Assembly: GCA_910577035.1 (NCBI GenBank) | Contig: CAJTKW010000003.1 | Span: 86,309-108,267, forward strand | Source: an uncultured Acetatifactor sp. | GTDB lineage: Bacteria > Bacillota > Clostridia > Lachnospirales > Lachnospiraceae | Reading direction: 5' to 3' | Length of the DNA stretch: 21,959 nt | In this document: piece after piece, positions 1 through 6,343 of the stretch | Layout of the letters: each line of letters starts with the position of its first letter | How positions within the stretch are numbered: the first letter of the stretch is position 1 | Made by a program: the position numbers and the translations under genes | Notes under the pieces: model-generated | The model's input: the letters and a program-made list of their open reading frames with translations, nothing else | What the model was told of the DNA's origin: nothing | Databases searched by the model: none

Positions 1-186
1 ACGCTGTTGAATACCAGTACCGGACATATAGCGGAGCTGATGATTAAAAGCAGCACAAACGGAATTCTGGAGATGGAGAAGGCCTTGCGGCACAATGAAA
101 ATGCCGGTGCAAAATCCACTTCTCTGGCGCGGCAGCTGATAGAGTGTGAGGAGAAGAATGTAGCCAGGCTGAAGCAGTATCTCTGA
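1..186 (+). CDS. C-terminal fragment of a helical-bundle protein of unknown function
   Basis: The reading frame is open from base 1 and ends at TGA 184-186, giving the last 61 residues of a protein whose start lies outside the window. The fragment is predicted to be almost entirely helical. It runs from a GHIAELMIKSS segment through a short loop to a C-terminal helix rich in Glu and Lys (ECEEKNVARLKQYL). From memory, the pattern HIAEMMI..(S/N)....K followed by EE.N..(K/R)LK.(F/Y)L recurs at the end of small ferritin-like four-helix proteins of unknown role in Clostridia; this is recollection, not a search. No metal-binding residues can be assigned from the fragment. No clear U-tract terminator follows the stop. 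A bulged hairpin (GGAAGC/GCTTCC arms) sits at about 187-213 without a T run. Confidence is good that it is coding and low on function. Confidence 0.6.
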   Translation, partial: TLLNTSTGHIAELMIKSSTNGILEMEKALRHNENAGAKSTSLARQLIECEEKNVARLKQYL

Positions 187-261
187 GGAAGCGGTGATTC
201 AACCGGTGCTTCCCCGGAGCCTTCGGCGGGTATGGATCTGCAAGGGAAAAGGCAGCTTTCA

Positions 262-275
262 ATTTTGTACAAAAT
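262..275. promoter_or_regulatory. Perfect 14-bp palindrome upstream of gdhA, candidate operator
   Basis: ATTTTGTACAAAAT reads identically on both strands. Its centre lies about 90 bp upstream of the predicted gdhA transcription start, a position more typical of an activator or an upstream repressor site than of a site overlapping the promoter. It is followed by an A-rich stretch. I cannot match it to a named regulator, and a chance AT-rich palindrome remains possible. Confidence 0.35.
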
Positions 276-323
276 AGATAAAAAAACTTCCGAAAACTTT
301 TGCAGTTTAATTGGATAAAGTGA

Positions 324-352
324 TTGTGAAACGGACAAGGATGGTTTATAAT
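324..352 (+). promoter_or_regulatory. Sigma-A-type promoter of gdhA
   Basis: A -35 hexamer TTGTGA (324-329) and a perfect -10 hexamer TATAAT (347-352) are separated by 17 bp. Transcription would start near 359, leaving a leader of about 50 nt before the gdhA start at 408. The leader is too short for a typical riboswitch, and none is visible. Confidence 0.75.
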
Positions 353-407
353 ATTTTCTGGATCGTGACGTGGAAGGCGTCAAACTAAATGAAGGAGGAC
401 ATGGAAA

Positions 408-1754
408 ATGTCATACGTTGATGAGGTTTATGACCTGGTGGTTGCCAAGAATCCGGCACAGCCGGAATTCCATCAGGCAGTGAAGGAGGTTTTGGAATCC
501 CTGCGCGTAGTAATTGAAGCAAATGAGGAGAAATATCGTAAGGACGCCCTGCTGGAGAGACTGGTTACTCCGGAGAGGCAGCTGTTATTCCGGGTTCCCT
601 GGGTGGATGACAAGGGGCAGGTACAGGTAAACAATGGTTTCAGGGTACAGTTTAATTCCGCTATCGGGCCTTATAAGGGAGGACTGCGGCTTCATCCCAG
701 CGTCAACCTTGGTATCATTAAGTTCCTGGGCTTTGAGCAGATCTTTAAAAATTCCCTGACCGGGCTGCCCATCGGCGGCGGCAAGGGTGGTTCGGACTTT
801 GATCCCAAGGGAAAATCCGACAGGGAAGTGATGGCATTCTGCCAGAGCTTTATCAATGAATTACATAAATATATCGGGGCGGATACCGATGTGCCTGCCG
901 GCGACATCGGCACCGGTGCCCGGGAGATCGGCTATATGTACGGGCAGTACAAGAGGCTTACGGGCCTGTATGAAGGGGTGCTGACCGGCAAGGGCCTTTC
1001 CTATGGCGGTTCCCTGGCCAGGACCGAGGCCACGGGTTACGGCCTGCTTTATCTGACCGAGGAAATGCTCAAGTGCAACGGCAAGGATATTGCCGGCAAG
1101 ACCATCGCCGTATCCGGAGCCGGCAATGTGGCGATCTATGCCATCCAGAAGGCTCAGCAGCTTGGCGGTAAGCCCGTCACCTGCTCCGATTCCACAGGCT
1201 GGATTTACGATCCCCAGGGAATCGATGTGGCACTGCTCAAGGAGATCAAGGAAGTGAAGCGTGCAAGACTGAGCGAATACGCGGCGGCAAGGCCCGGCGC
1301 CCAGTATCATGAGAAGAAGGACGGCGAGCACGGCGTATGGAGTGTGAAGTGTGACGTGGCGCTTCCCTGCGCGACCCAGAATGAGCTTGATCTGGAGGAT
1401 GCAAAGATGCTGGTAGCAAACGGGTGCTTTGCAGTGGCGGAGGGCGCCAACATGCCTACCACCATGGAAGCTACCGAGTACCTTCAGAAGAACGGCGTGC
1501 TGTTCTGTCCCGGCAAGGCTGCCAACGCAGGGGGCGTGGCTACCTCCGCGCTGGAGATGAGCCAGAACAGTGAGAGGCTTTCCTGGACCTTTGAGGAAGT
1601 GGATGCCAAGCTTAAGAATATCATGGTAAATATTTTCCATAACCTGGACAGTGCTGCAAAGAAGTACGGCATGGAAGGCAACTATGTGGCAGGAGCCAAT
1701 ATCGCCGGTTTCCTGAAGGTGGCTGAGGCCATGACGGCACAGGGAATCGTATAA
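408..1754 (+). CDS. gdhA: NADP-type glutamate dehydrogenase
   Basis: The product reversibly aminates 2-oxoglutarate to glutamate and is a cytosolic enzyme, hexameric in this family. At 448 residues it has the standard length of the bacterial NADP-type enzyme. The N-terminal substrate domain contains the GPYKGGLRLHPSV block, the catalytic Lys in GGGKGG (K126), and the Asp of the DVPAGDIGTG segment (D166). The Rossmann domain has a SGAGNVA dinucleotide loop at about 236-242, and the PGKAANAGGVATSALEMSQN block lies near the C-terminus. The start is fixed by AAGGAGG at 392-398, nine bases upstream of ATG 408. An ATG at 401 is out of frame and stops after six codons. The gene has its own promoter and terminator, so it is probably monocistronic. 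NADP use is inferred from overall similarity to the hexameric E. coli type. Confidence 0.97.
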   Translation: MSYVDEVYDLVVAKNPAQPEFHQAVKEVLESLRVVIEANEEKYRKDALLERLVTPERQLLFRVPWVDDKGQVQVNNGFRVQFNSAIGPYKGGLRLHPSVNLGIIKFLGFEQIFKNSLTGLPIGGGKGGSDFDPKGKSDREVMAFCQSFINELHKYIGADTDVPAGDIGTGAREIGYMYGQYKRLTGLYEGVLTGKGLSYGGSLARTEATGYGLLYLTEEMLKCNGKDIAGKTIAVSGAGNVAIYAIQKAQQLGGKPVTCSDSTGWIYDPQGIDVALLKEIKEVKRARLSEYAAARPGAQYHEKKDGEHGVWSVKCDVALPCATQNELDLEDAKMLVANGCFAVAEGANMPTTMEATEYLQKNGVLFCPGKAANAGGVATSALEMSQNSERLSWTFEEVDAKLKNIMVNIFHNLDSAAKKYGMEGNYVAGANIAGFLKVAEAMTAQGIV

Positions 1755-1770
1755 AGGGAATCAAAAAAGT

Positions 1771-1811
1771 AAAAAAGCTGCGGGAACGTGCTGTTTCCTG
1801 CAGCCTTTTTT
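1771..1811 (+). terminator. Rho-independent terminator of gdhA
   Basis: The arms GCTGCGGGAA (1777-1786) and TTCCTGCAGC (1794-1803) form a 10-bp stem with one G-U pair. It is flanked by an A run upstream and a T run (1805-1811) downstream, so it could work in both directions. It follows the gdhA stop by about 20 bp. Confidence 0.9.
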
Positions 1812-1889
1812 ACTGGCGGCGCGCCTGGCCGCACAGGGGTTCGGCGGATTTATTATCCTTGTCGTCTGTTTTCACTTTATCATAAAGAA

Positions 1890-1918
1890 TTGCACTGGAT
1901 GAACCGATATAATATTAA
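1890..1918 (+). promoter_or_regulatory. Possible promoter for the coiled-coil/diguanylate cyclase pair
   Basis: TTGCAC (1890-1895) and TATTAA (1913-1918) are 17 bp apart. A better -10 hexamer, TATAAT at 1908-1913, overlaps this but has no -35 at normal spacing. Some promoter is expected here because a strong terminator lies upstream and a new gene starts at 1973. The exact elements are uncertain. Apart from this, 1812-1972 holds nothing recognisable. Confidence 0.35.
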
Positions 1919-1972
1919 GATAAGCATAAACAGCATACTGTAAGACCTGTCTGAATCAAGGAGGATGACGAC

Positions 1973-2950
1973 ATGAATATAATGGCAAGTACGGGCAGCT
2001 CTGTAAAGAATCAATACGGACTGAGGAACACGGACGGAAGCTCAGGAACCAGACTTTCCATTGCCAGAGAAGTGGCGGAGAGAAGAGAGGCAGCCAGGGC
2101 ACGTGCAAAAGCACAACAGAAGGCCAGGGAGGCAAAGCGGGCCGAGGCGGCCAAAAAGGCCCGGGAAGCCCGGAGAAAGCAGATGTCCAAAAAGAAACTG
2201 CGTTATAATTTCAAGCAGATTTCCACCAGGATCCTTCAGGCCAAAACCTCCGGCATCGCGAGAAAGGCGATGAACAGCGCCAGACGGAAGGTAGTGGAGC
2301 TGCGGAGAAAGGTAAAGATGTCTGTTACGGATAATGAAGATCTGCTGAATGCGATCCGCCATGCGGAGGCTATGGTCCGGGTGGCGAAAAAGAAGGTGCG
2401 CCATCTGGAGGAGGAAGAAAGCGTGAAACTCCGGGGCGGAGTATGCGAAGCAGAGCTGGAAGAAGAGACGGAGGAATCCGCGGAGCAGGATCGGTGCGAT
2501 GAGATTGTGGGCGGAGAAGGGGAGCTTTCGTTTGACATGGAGGATCTGCAGGAACTGATGGAGATCTATCAGGAGCTGATGGAAGAAGCCCTGGAGGATA
2601 TGGACAGTCTGGAGGAGCTGGAGGACATGATGCTGGGCAGTGTGGGCCAGGAGATGGATCCCGAGGATCTGGACCTGCTGAAGAAAAAGCATCGTTCCGA
2701 GGAACTACGGAAGATCATGGAAGCCGATATGAAATATCTGAAGGCTATGTTTGAGAAGATGGCCAGGGAGCAGCAAAGCAATGCAGGCGGCATTGGAAGC
2801 GGCAGTGCAGCAGGTGACGACAGGAGCCTGGGATGCGGTTCCGGCGGCGTAACGCTGGAGCTGGGCGGAGTGGGCATCCAGGTAGACAGCAGTCAGGTGG
2901 TAAGCGCTGCGGAGCTTGTGGAGGGCGGCATGATCGACGCATCGGTCTAG
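1973..2950 (+). CDS. Uncharacterised charge-segregated coiled-coil protein
   Basis: The start is supported by AAGGAGG at 1958-1964, eight bases before ATG 1973. The 325-residue product has no signal peptide and no membrane segment, so it is probably cytoplasmic. Residues about 24-75 are a very basic Ala/Arg/Lys helix, likely a coiled coil. Residues about 72-150 continue basic and helical, with a KKLRYNFKQIS segment and a run of Ser/Ala/Arg helices. Residues about 150-235 are strongly acidic, rich in Glu with regularly spaced Leu and Met, and again helical. The C-terminal 60 residues are rich in Gly and Ser with a hydrophobic patch near the end. I recall similar KKLRYN-type basic helices in hypothetical proteins of Lachnospiraceae but know no function. 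The diguanylate cyclase starts 77 bp downstream with no terminator between, so co-transcription is likely. The charge layout would suit a scaffold or a nucleic-acid- or membrane-contacting protein, but this is speculation. Confidence 0.8.
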   Translation: MNIMASTGSSVKNQYGLRNTDGSSGTRLSIAREVAERREAARARAKAQQKAREAKRAEAAKKAREARRKQMSKKKLRYNFKQISTRILQAKTSGIARKAMNSARRKVVELRRKVKMSVTDNEDLLNAIRHAEAMVRVAKKKVRHLEEEESVKLRGGVCEAELEEETEESAEQDRCDEIVGGEGELSFDMEDLQELMEIYQELMEEALEDMDSLEELEDMMLGSVGQEMDPEDLDLLKKKHRSEELRKIMEADMKYLKAMFEKMAREQQSNAGGIGSGSAAGDDRSLGCGSGGVTLELGGVGIQVDSSQVVSAAELVEGGMIDASV

Positions 2951-3027
2951 TAAAAACCACCTGAAGTGAAACAGACGGGCAATCAGGGCGGAGGATACCG
3001 GACAATTGATACAGGGGGAAGAATTGA

Positions 3028-4515
3028 ATGTTGCTGTTGGTCAAGACGCCGCTGACATGCGTCATATTTATGATTTATACCATTTGCTTTTATTATCGAA
3101 AGCCTCATATTCCCACCAGGTCAACCCGGATATTTCAAAAACTTACGGTGGTGGCGCTGTTGAATTCCTTATTTGACCTGATTACGATCTGCACGGTAAA
3201 CAGCAGAGACGTGATTCCGGACTTTTTGAATTTGACAGCGCATATCATTTATTTAATGTCCATTCTGGGCTTTATTTATCTGTTGTTTTTATATATGAGA
3301 AGCTATCTGGAGGCAAGTCTGAACTTTTCCCGCAGGGTGAGGATACTTCATAATCTGCCCTTTGCCGTTTCTACCGTGGGAATTCTCATATTGCCCATCA
3401 CATATGTCCACGGGGAGACTACGGATTATTCCCTGGGGCCGAAAGCATATGCACTGTACGGGAGCCTGGCAGTCTACCTGATCTTGATCCTGTATTATTG
3501 TCTTCGTTACTGGAGGATCCTTGACAGTGAAAAAAGGATGGCGATCCTGCTTGCGGTGCCGCTTTTCGTAATGACTGCGGTGATCCAGGTGATACTGCCG
3601 GAAACCCTGCTGGTGGTGGTCTGTTCGACACTGATTCTTCTCGGGCTGATTCTGAGCAACGAAAACACGGAGAAATATGTGGACGGGGAAACGGCATTGT
3701 TCAATCAGTATTCCCTGGAAAAGGTGCTGGATGATTTCGACTTTGAACGGCAGAACCTGGTGGCGGCGGTCCTCTGTTTTGTCAGAACCGCGGACAGGCC
3801 GGACTGGAAACAGGACGTTCGTATTTCAAATGATATTTACAGGGAACTAAGGCAATACCGGTTGTACGGATACCGTGTGTGCGAGAACGGCGTGGTGTTT
3901 CTCTGTAATAACGAGGGCAAGGCCCGGCTGGTGGTAAAAGAGATCAGGGATGCGGTGGAAGAGGCATACGGAAGGGACACCGTAAACGTGGAAACGGAAG
4001 TTCTGACGGGAGAGGCCGCCGCTGCCAAGCATGCCTGTATCAGGAGGATTATAGAATTTTGCACCGAGGCGGGCAGCCGGCTGGCTTATATCGACCGACT
4101 GACGGACGTCTTTAACCGCAATGCCCTGGAACGGGATCTGAACGGCCGGCAGGGGGCCGGCGGGGGCTATTATCTGATTGCGGATCTGAATAACCTGAAG
4201 ACGGTGAACGATACTCTGGGCCATTCGGCCGGGGATATGTTGCTGCGGGGCTTTGCCCGGCTGCTGGCCGATGCGGTGGGAGAGGACGGCAGAGTGTACC
4301 GGCAGGGGGGAGACGAATTTGCGGTACTGTATGACAGGGACGGGGAAAGCCTGATCAGGGATCTGGAGGAGCGGTGCAGGGTTTATAATCAATCCTGCGC
4401 GGTTCCCCTCAGCTATGCCATCGGCTGCTGCAGGATGGAGGAGGAAGGGTTTTTGGATGTGGCTGACCGCAGGATGTATGAGGATAAAAGGAGGAAAAAA
4501 GAGGCGGGAATATAA
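3028..4515 (+). CDS. Seven-TM diguanylate cyclase with tandem GGDEF-like domains
   Basis: Predicted to make cyclic di-GMP from two GTP at the cytoplasmic membrane. Seven hydrophobic segments lie at about 2-22, 38-57, 70-90, 108-126, 141-162, 171-190 and 192-210 and form a membrane sensor with no named family evident to me. Residues about 218-345 look like a degenerate GGDEF fold: DGETALFNQ resembles the DxLTGLxNR entry motif, and GYRVCENGVVFL stands where YRxGGDEFxxL is expected. Residues about 354-495 are a canonical GGDEF domain with DRLTDVFNR, the first metal Asp in IADLNNLKTVND (D386), and GGDEF at 427-431. No RxxD inhibitory site lies at the usual spacing before GGDEF, so product inhibition through the I-site is not expected. 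The ATG at 3028 follows an AGGGGGA ribosome binding site. The catalytic domain is confident; the ligand is unknown. Confidence 0.9.
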   Translation: MLLLVKTPLTCVIFMIYTICFYYRKPHIPTRSTRIFQKLTVVALLNSLFDLITICTVNSRDVIPDFLNLTAHIIYLMSILGFIYLLFLYMRSYLEASLNFSRRVRILHNLPFAVSTVGILILPITYVHGETTDYSLGPKAYALYGSLAVYLILILYYCLRYWRILDSEKRMAILLAVPLFVMTAVIQVILPETLLVVVCSTLILLGLILSNENTEKYVDGETALFNQYSLEKVLDDFDFERQNLVAAVLCFVRTADRPDWKQDVRISNDIYRELRQYRLYGYRVCENGVVFLCNNEGKARLVVKEIRDAVEEAYGRDTVNVETEVLTGEAAAAKHACIRRIIEFCTEAGSRLAYIDRLTDVFNRNALERDLNGRQGAGGGYYLIADLNNLKTVNDTLGHSAGDMLLRGFARLLADAVGEDGRVYRQGGDEFAVLYDRDGESLIRDLEERCRVYNQSCAVPLSYAIGCCRMEEEGFLDVADRRMYEDKRRKKEAGI

Positions 4516-4524
4516 TAATAAGTC

Positions 4525-4560
4525 AAGATATGATAAAATTGTTTTGTCATACAATATCTT
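4525..4560 (+). repeat. AT-rich hairpin between the two cyclase genes
   Basis: TGATAAAA (4531-4538) pairs with TTTTGTCA (4542-4549) around a 3-nt loop. AAGATA (4525-4530) pairs with TATCTT (4555-4560) if a 5-nt bulge is allowed. It follows the first cyclase stop by 9 bp. It could be a weak terminator of that gene, although no clean T run follows, or an operator-like inverted repeat just upstream of the next promoter. Confidence 0.4.
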
Positions 4561-4585
4561 GAAAATTTTTGAAAAGTGGTACAAT
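4559..4585 (+). promoter_or_regulatory. Extended -10 promoter of the second GGDEF gene
   Basis: TGG-TACAAT forms an extended -10 element (4577-4585). TTGAAA at 4559-4564 lies 15 bp upstream, a short spacing that an extended -10 can tolerate. A second TACAAT at 4550-4555 has no partner. Transcription would start near 4592, just ahead of a strong Shine-Dalgarno-like GAAGGGGG at 4605-4612. Confidence 0.5.
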
Positions 4586-4641
4586 AGTACTATGAAACAA
4601 AACTGAAGGGGGTAAACGTTACGAGAGAGAAAAATGAAGTA

Positions 4642-6285
4642 TTGCGGATTAATCTGCTCCGGCTTTTTCTGACGGTATTTTCCTGCTTCGTTTTGTGGGG
4701 ACGGACGGTACAGGCCGCCGAGGCGGAAAAGAGGGTTCTGTTTATCAGTTCCTATTCTTATGCCTGGGAGCAGGTGAGGCTGCAGATAGACGGGATCAAG
4801 GCCGGCCTGGATGACGATGTGACATTGGATTTTGAGTTCATGGATACAAAGCGTGTGAACACGGAAGAAGGGCTGCGCCTGTTCTATGAGGGGCTGTCTT
4901 ACCGGCTGTCGGAGGTACCGCCCTATGATGCGGTGATCCTGGGGGATGATGCGGCGCTGCGGTTTGCCATGGAGCATCAGGAGGAGCTTTTTTCCGGGAT
5001 TCCCCTGATTTTTGAGGGAGTCAATGACGAGGACCTTGCGGCGGAAGCCATGAAGAACCCGATGATAACGGGGGTTCTGGAGCGGCTTTCCGTGGAAAAG
5101 AATATTGACCTGGGACTGAAGCTCAATCCGAAGGCAAAGCGGGTGGTGGCGATTCTGGACGATACGGTGACCGGTGAGGCGGAGCGGAAGCGTTTTTACG
5201 GTTATGCGGACAAGTATCCTGACTTGGAGTTTGATGAGATCAATGTATCCCAGTCACGGAATTTTACCCTTCGCTATACCCTCAGCAGTTTATCGGAAGA
5301 TACGATCCTGATCTATATCGTGATGTCGGAGGACGTTGAAGGCAGAAAGTATACGGATAAGCAGGCTATAGACCTGATTGCGGAGTGCTCTACGGTGCCG
5401 GCCCTGCGCATGGTGGACGGCGGAATCGGAACCGGGCTGCTGGGCGGAAATGTGGTATCCATGTACAAGTCCGGGGAGATCGCGGCACAGATGGCCATGG
5501 AAATCATGAGGGGGTGTTCGATTGACCGCTTTGAAATGGTGACGGACAGTCCCCAGACCTATCGGGTGGACGCCCTTGTGATGAGCAAATTTCATTTGAG
5601 TATGTCTGCGCTGCCTAAGGAGACAGAGATCATTAATAAAAAAACCTCCTTTTTCGACAGAAATAAGGAGGCAATGATCCCCTTCAGTATATTGACCATC
5701 GGACTGATTGGTGCCATGACCTGGGCCATGTTTGACAACTTCAAGCGCCGTCATCTGATGGAAGAGCTGGAAGGAACGAAAAAGATCATGGAATCTGCGT
5801 CCCAGCATGATTTCCTGACCGGGATTCCCAACAGAAGTAAGTTTATGGGCGACATTGAAAGGCTGGTGGGTGAGAAGAAGCCCTGCACGGTCATTATGAT
5901 TGACATAGACGATTTCAAAAGGATTAACGATACACTGGGTCATACGGCAGGAGACGAGGCGCTGAAGCAGGTTGCTACCCGTCTGCGGGACATGGGGTCA
6001 CCCATTCTTACCCCGTACCGTTTCGCGGGAGATGAGTTTATCCTGATTCTGGAGAGCGCCCAGTATAAGATTGTGGAAAAAACGGCATACCAGTGCAGAC
6101 AGGTTTTCACAAGCTCGTTTCTGCTTGGAGGAAAGAAAGCCAAGGTATGCGGCAGTATTGGAATTGCTTCCTATCCGAAGGATTCCGAGGATGTGGAACA
6201 GCTGATAATCTGCGCCGATGACGCTATGTATCAGGTGAAGAAAAACGGTAAGAACGATTTTGCATTTTATAACGGTCAGAAGTAA
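4642..6285 (+). CDS. Membrane diguanylate cyclase with ABC-type substrate-binding sensor domain
   Basis: Predicted to sense a small ligand outside the membrane and make cyclic di-GMP inside. From the TTG at 4642 the product is 547 residues. Residues 1-25 are a signal peptide or N-terminal anchor ending VQA. Residues about 30-325 resemble the ABC transporter substrate-binding family (PF04392 type): RVLFISSYSYAWEQ at the start, later AVILGDDAALRFA and GIPLIFEGVND. A membrane helix lies at about 345-365, then a short coiled linker, then GGDEF from D390 (DFLTGIPNR), with IDIDDFKRIND and the active-site variant AGDEF at 462-466. AGDEF is accepted in active cyclases. No I-site is seen. The start is unclear: TTG 4642 has only a weak purine-rich stretch upstream, whereas the good Shine-Dalgarno at 4605-4612 points to an in-frame ACG at 4621. 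The gene has its own promoter and a strong terminator. Confidence 0.9.
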   Translation: MRINLLRLFLTVFSCFVLWGRTVQAAEAEKRVLFISSYSYAWEQVRLQIDGIKAGLDDDVTLDFEFMDTKRVNTEEGLRLFYEGLSYRLSEVPPYDAVILGDDAALRFAMEHQEELFSGIPLIFEGVNDEDLAAEAMKNPMITGVLERLSVEKNIDLGLKLNPKAKRVVAILDDTVTGEAERKRFYGYADKYPDLEFDEINVSQSRNFTLRYTLSSLSEDTILIYIVMSEDVEGRKYTDKQAIDLIAECSTVPALRMVDGGIGTGLLGGNVVSMYKSGEIAAQMAMEIMRGCSIDRFEMVTDSPQTYRVDALVMSKFHLSMSALPKETEIINKKTSFFDRNKEAMIPFSILTIGLIGAMTWAMFDNFKRRHLMEELEGTKKIMESASQHDFLTGIPNRSKFMGDIERLVGEKKPCTVIMIDIDDFKRINDTLGHTAGDEALKQVATRLRDMGSPILTPYRFAGDEFILILESAQYKIVEKTAYQCRQVFTSSFLLGGKKAKVCGSIGIASYPKDSEDVEQLIICADDAMYQVKKNGKNDFAFYNGQK

Positions 6286-6298
6286 AGCATAGAACGGC

Positions 6299-6326
6299 AA
6301 AGGCCCACCCCGGGGTGGGCCTTTTT
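6299..6326 (+). terminator. Rho-independent terminator after the second GGDEF gene
   Basis: AAAGGCCCACCCC (6299-6311) and GGGGTGGGCCTTT (6312-6324) are perfect inverted repeats. The result is a very GC-rich stem with a T run at 6322-6326, starting 13 bp after the upstream stop codon. Only 17 bp remain before the next start codon at 6344. Confidence 0.9.
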
Positions 6327-6343
6327 GCGAATGTGGAGGTTAG

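Noticed and set aside
401..421. Six-codon ORF (ATG 401 to TGA 421) overlapping the gdhA start, as a possible leader peptide
   Set aside because: Only 2 bp separate it from the Shine-Dalgarno, which is ideally placed for ATG 408, and the peptide has no regulatory codon run.
861..1640. Minus-strand open frame (259 codons) inside gdhA
   Set aside because: A shadow of gdhA, which is fully conserved in its own frame.
3847..4977. Minus-strand open frame (376 codons) spanning the gap between the two GGDEF genes
   Set aside because: It overlaps both cyclases and the intergenic hairpin and promoter, and shows no domain or start signal.
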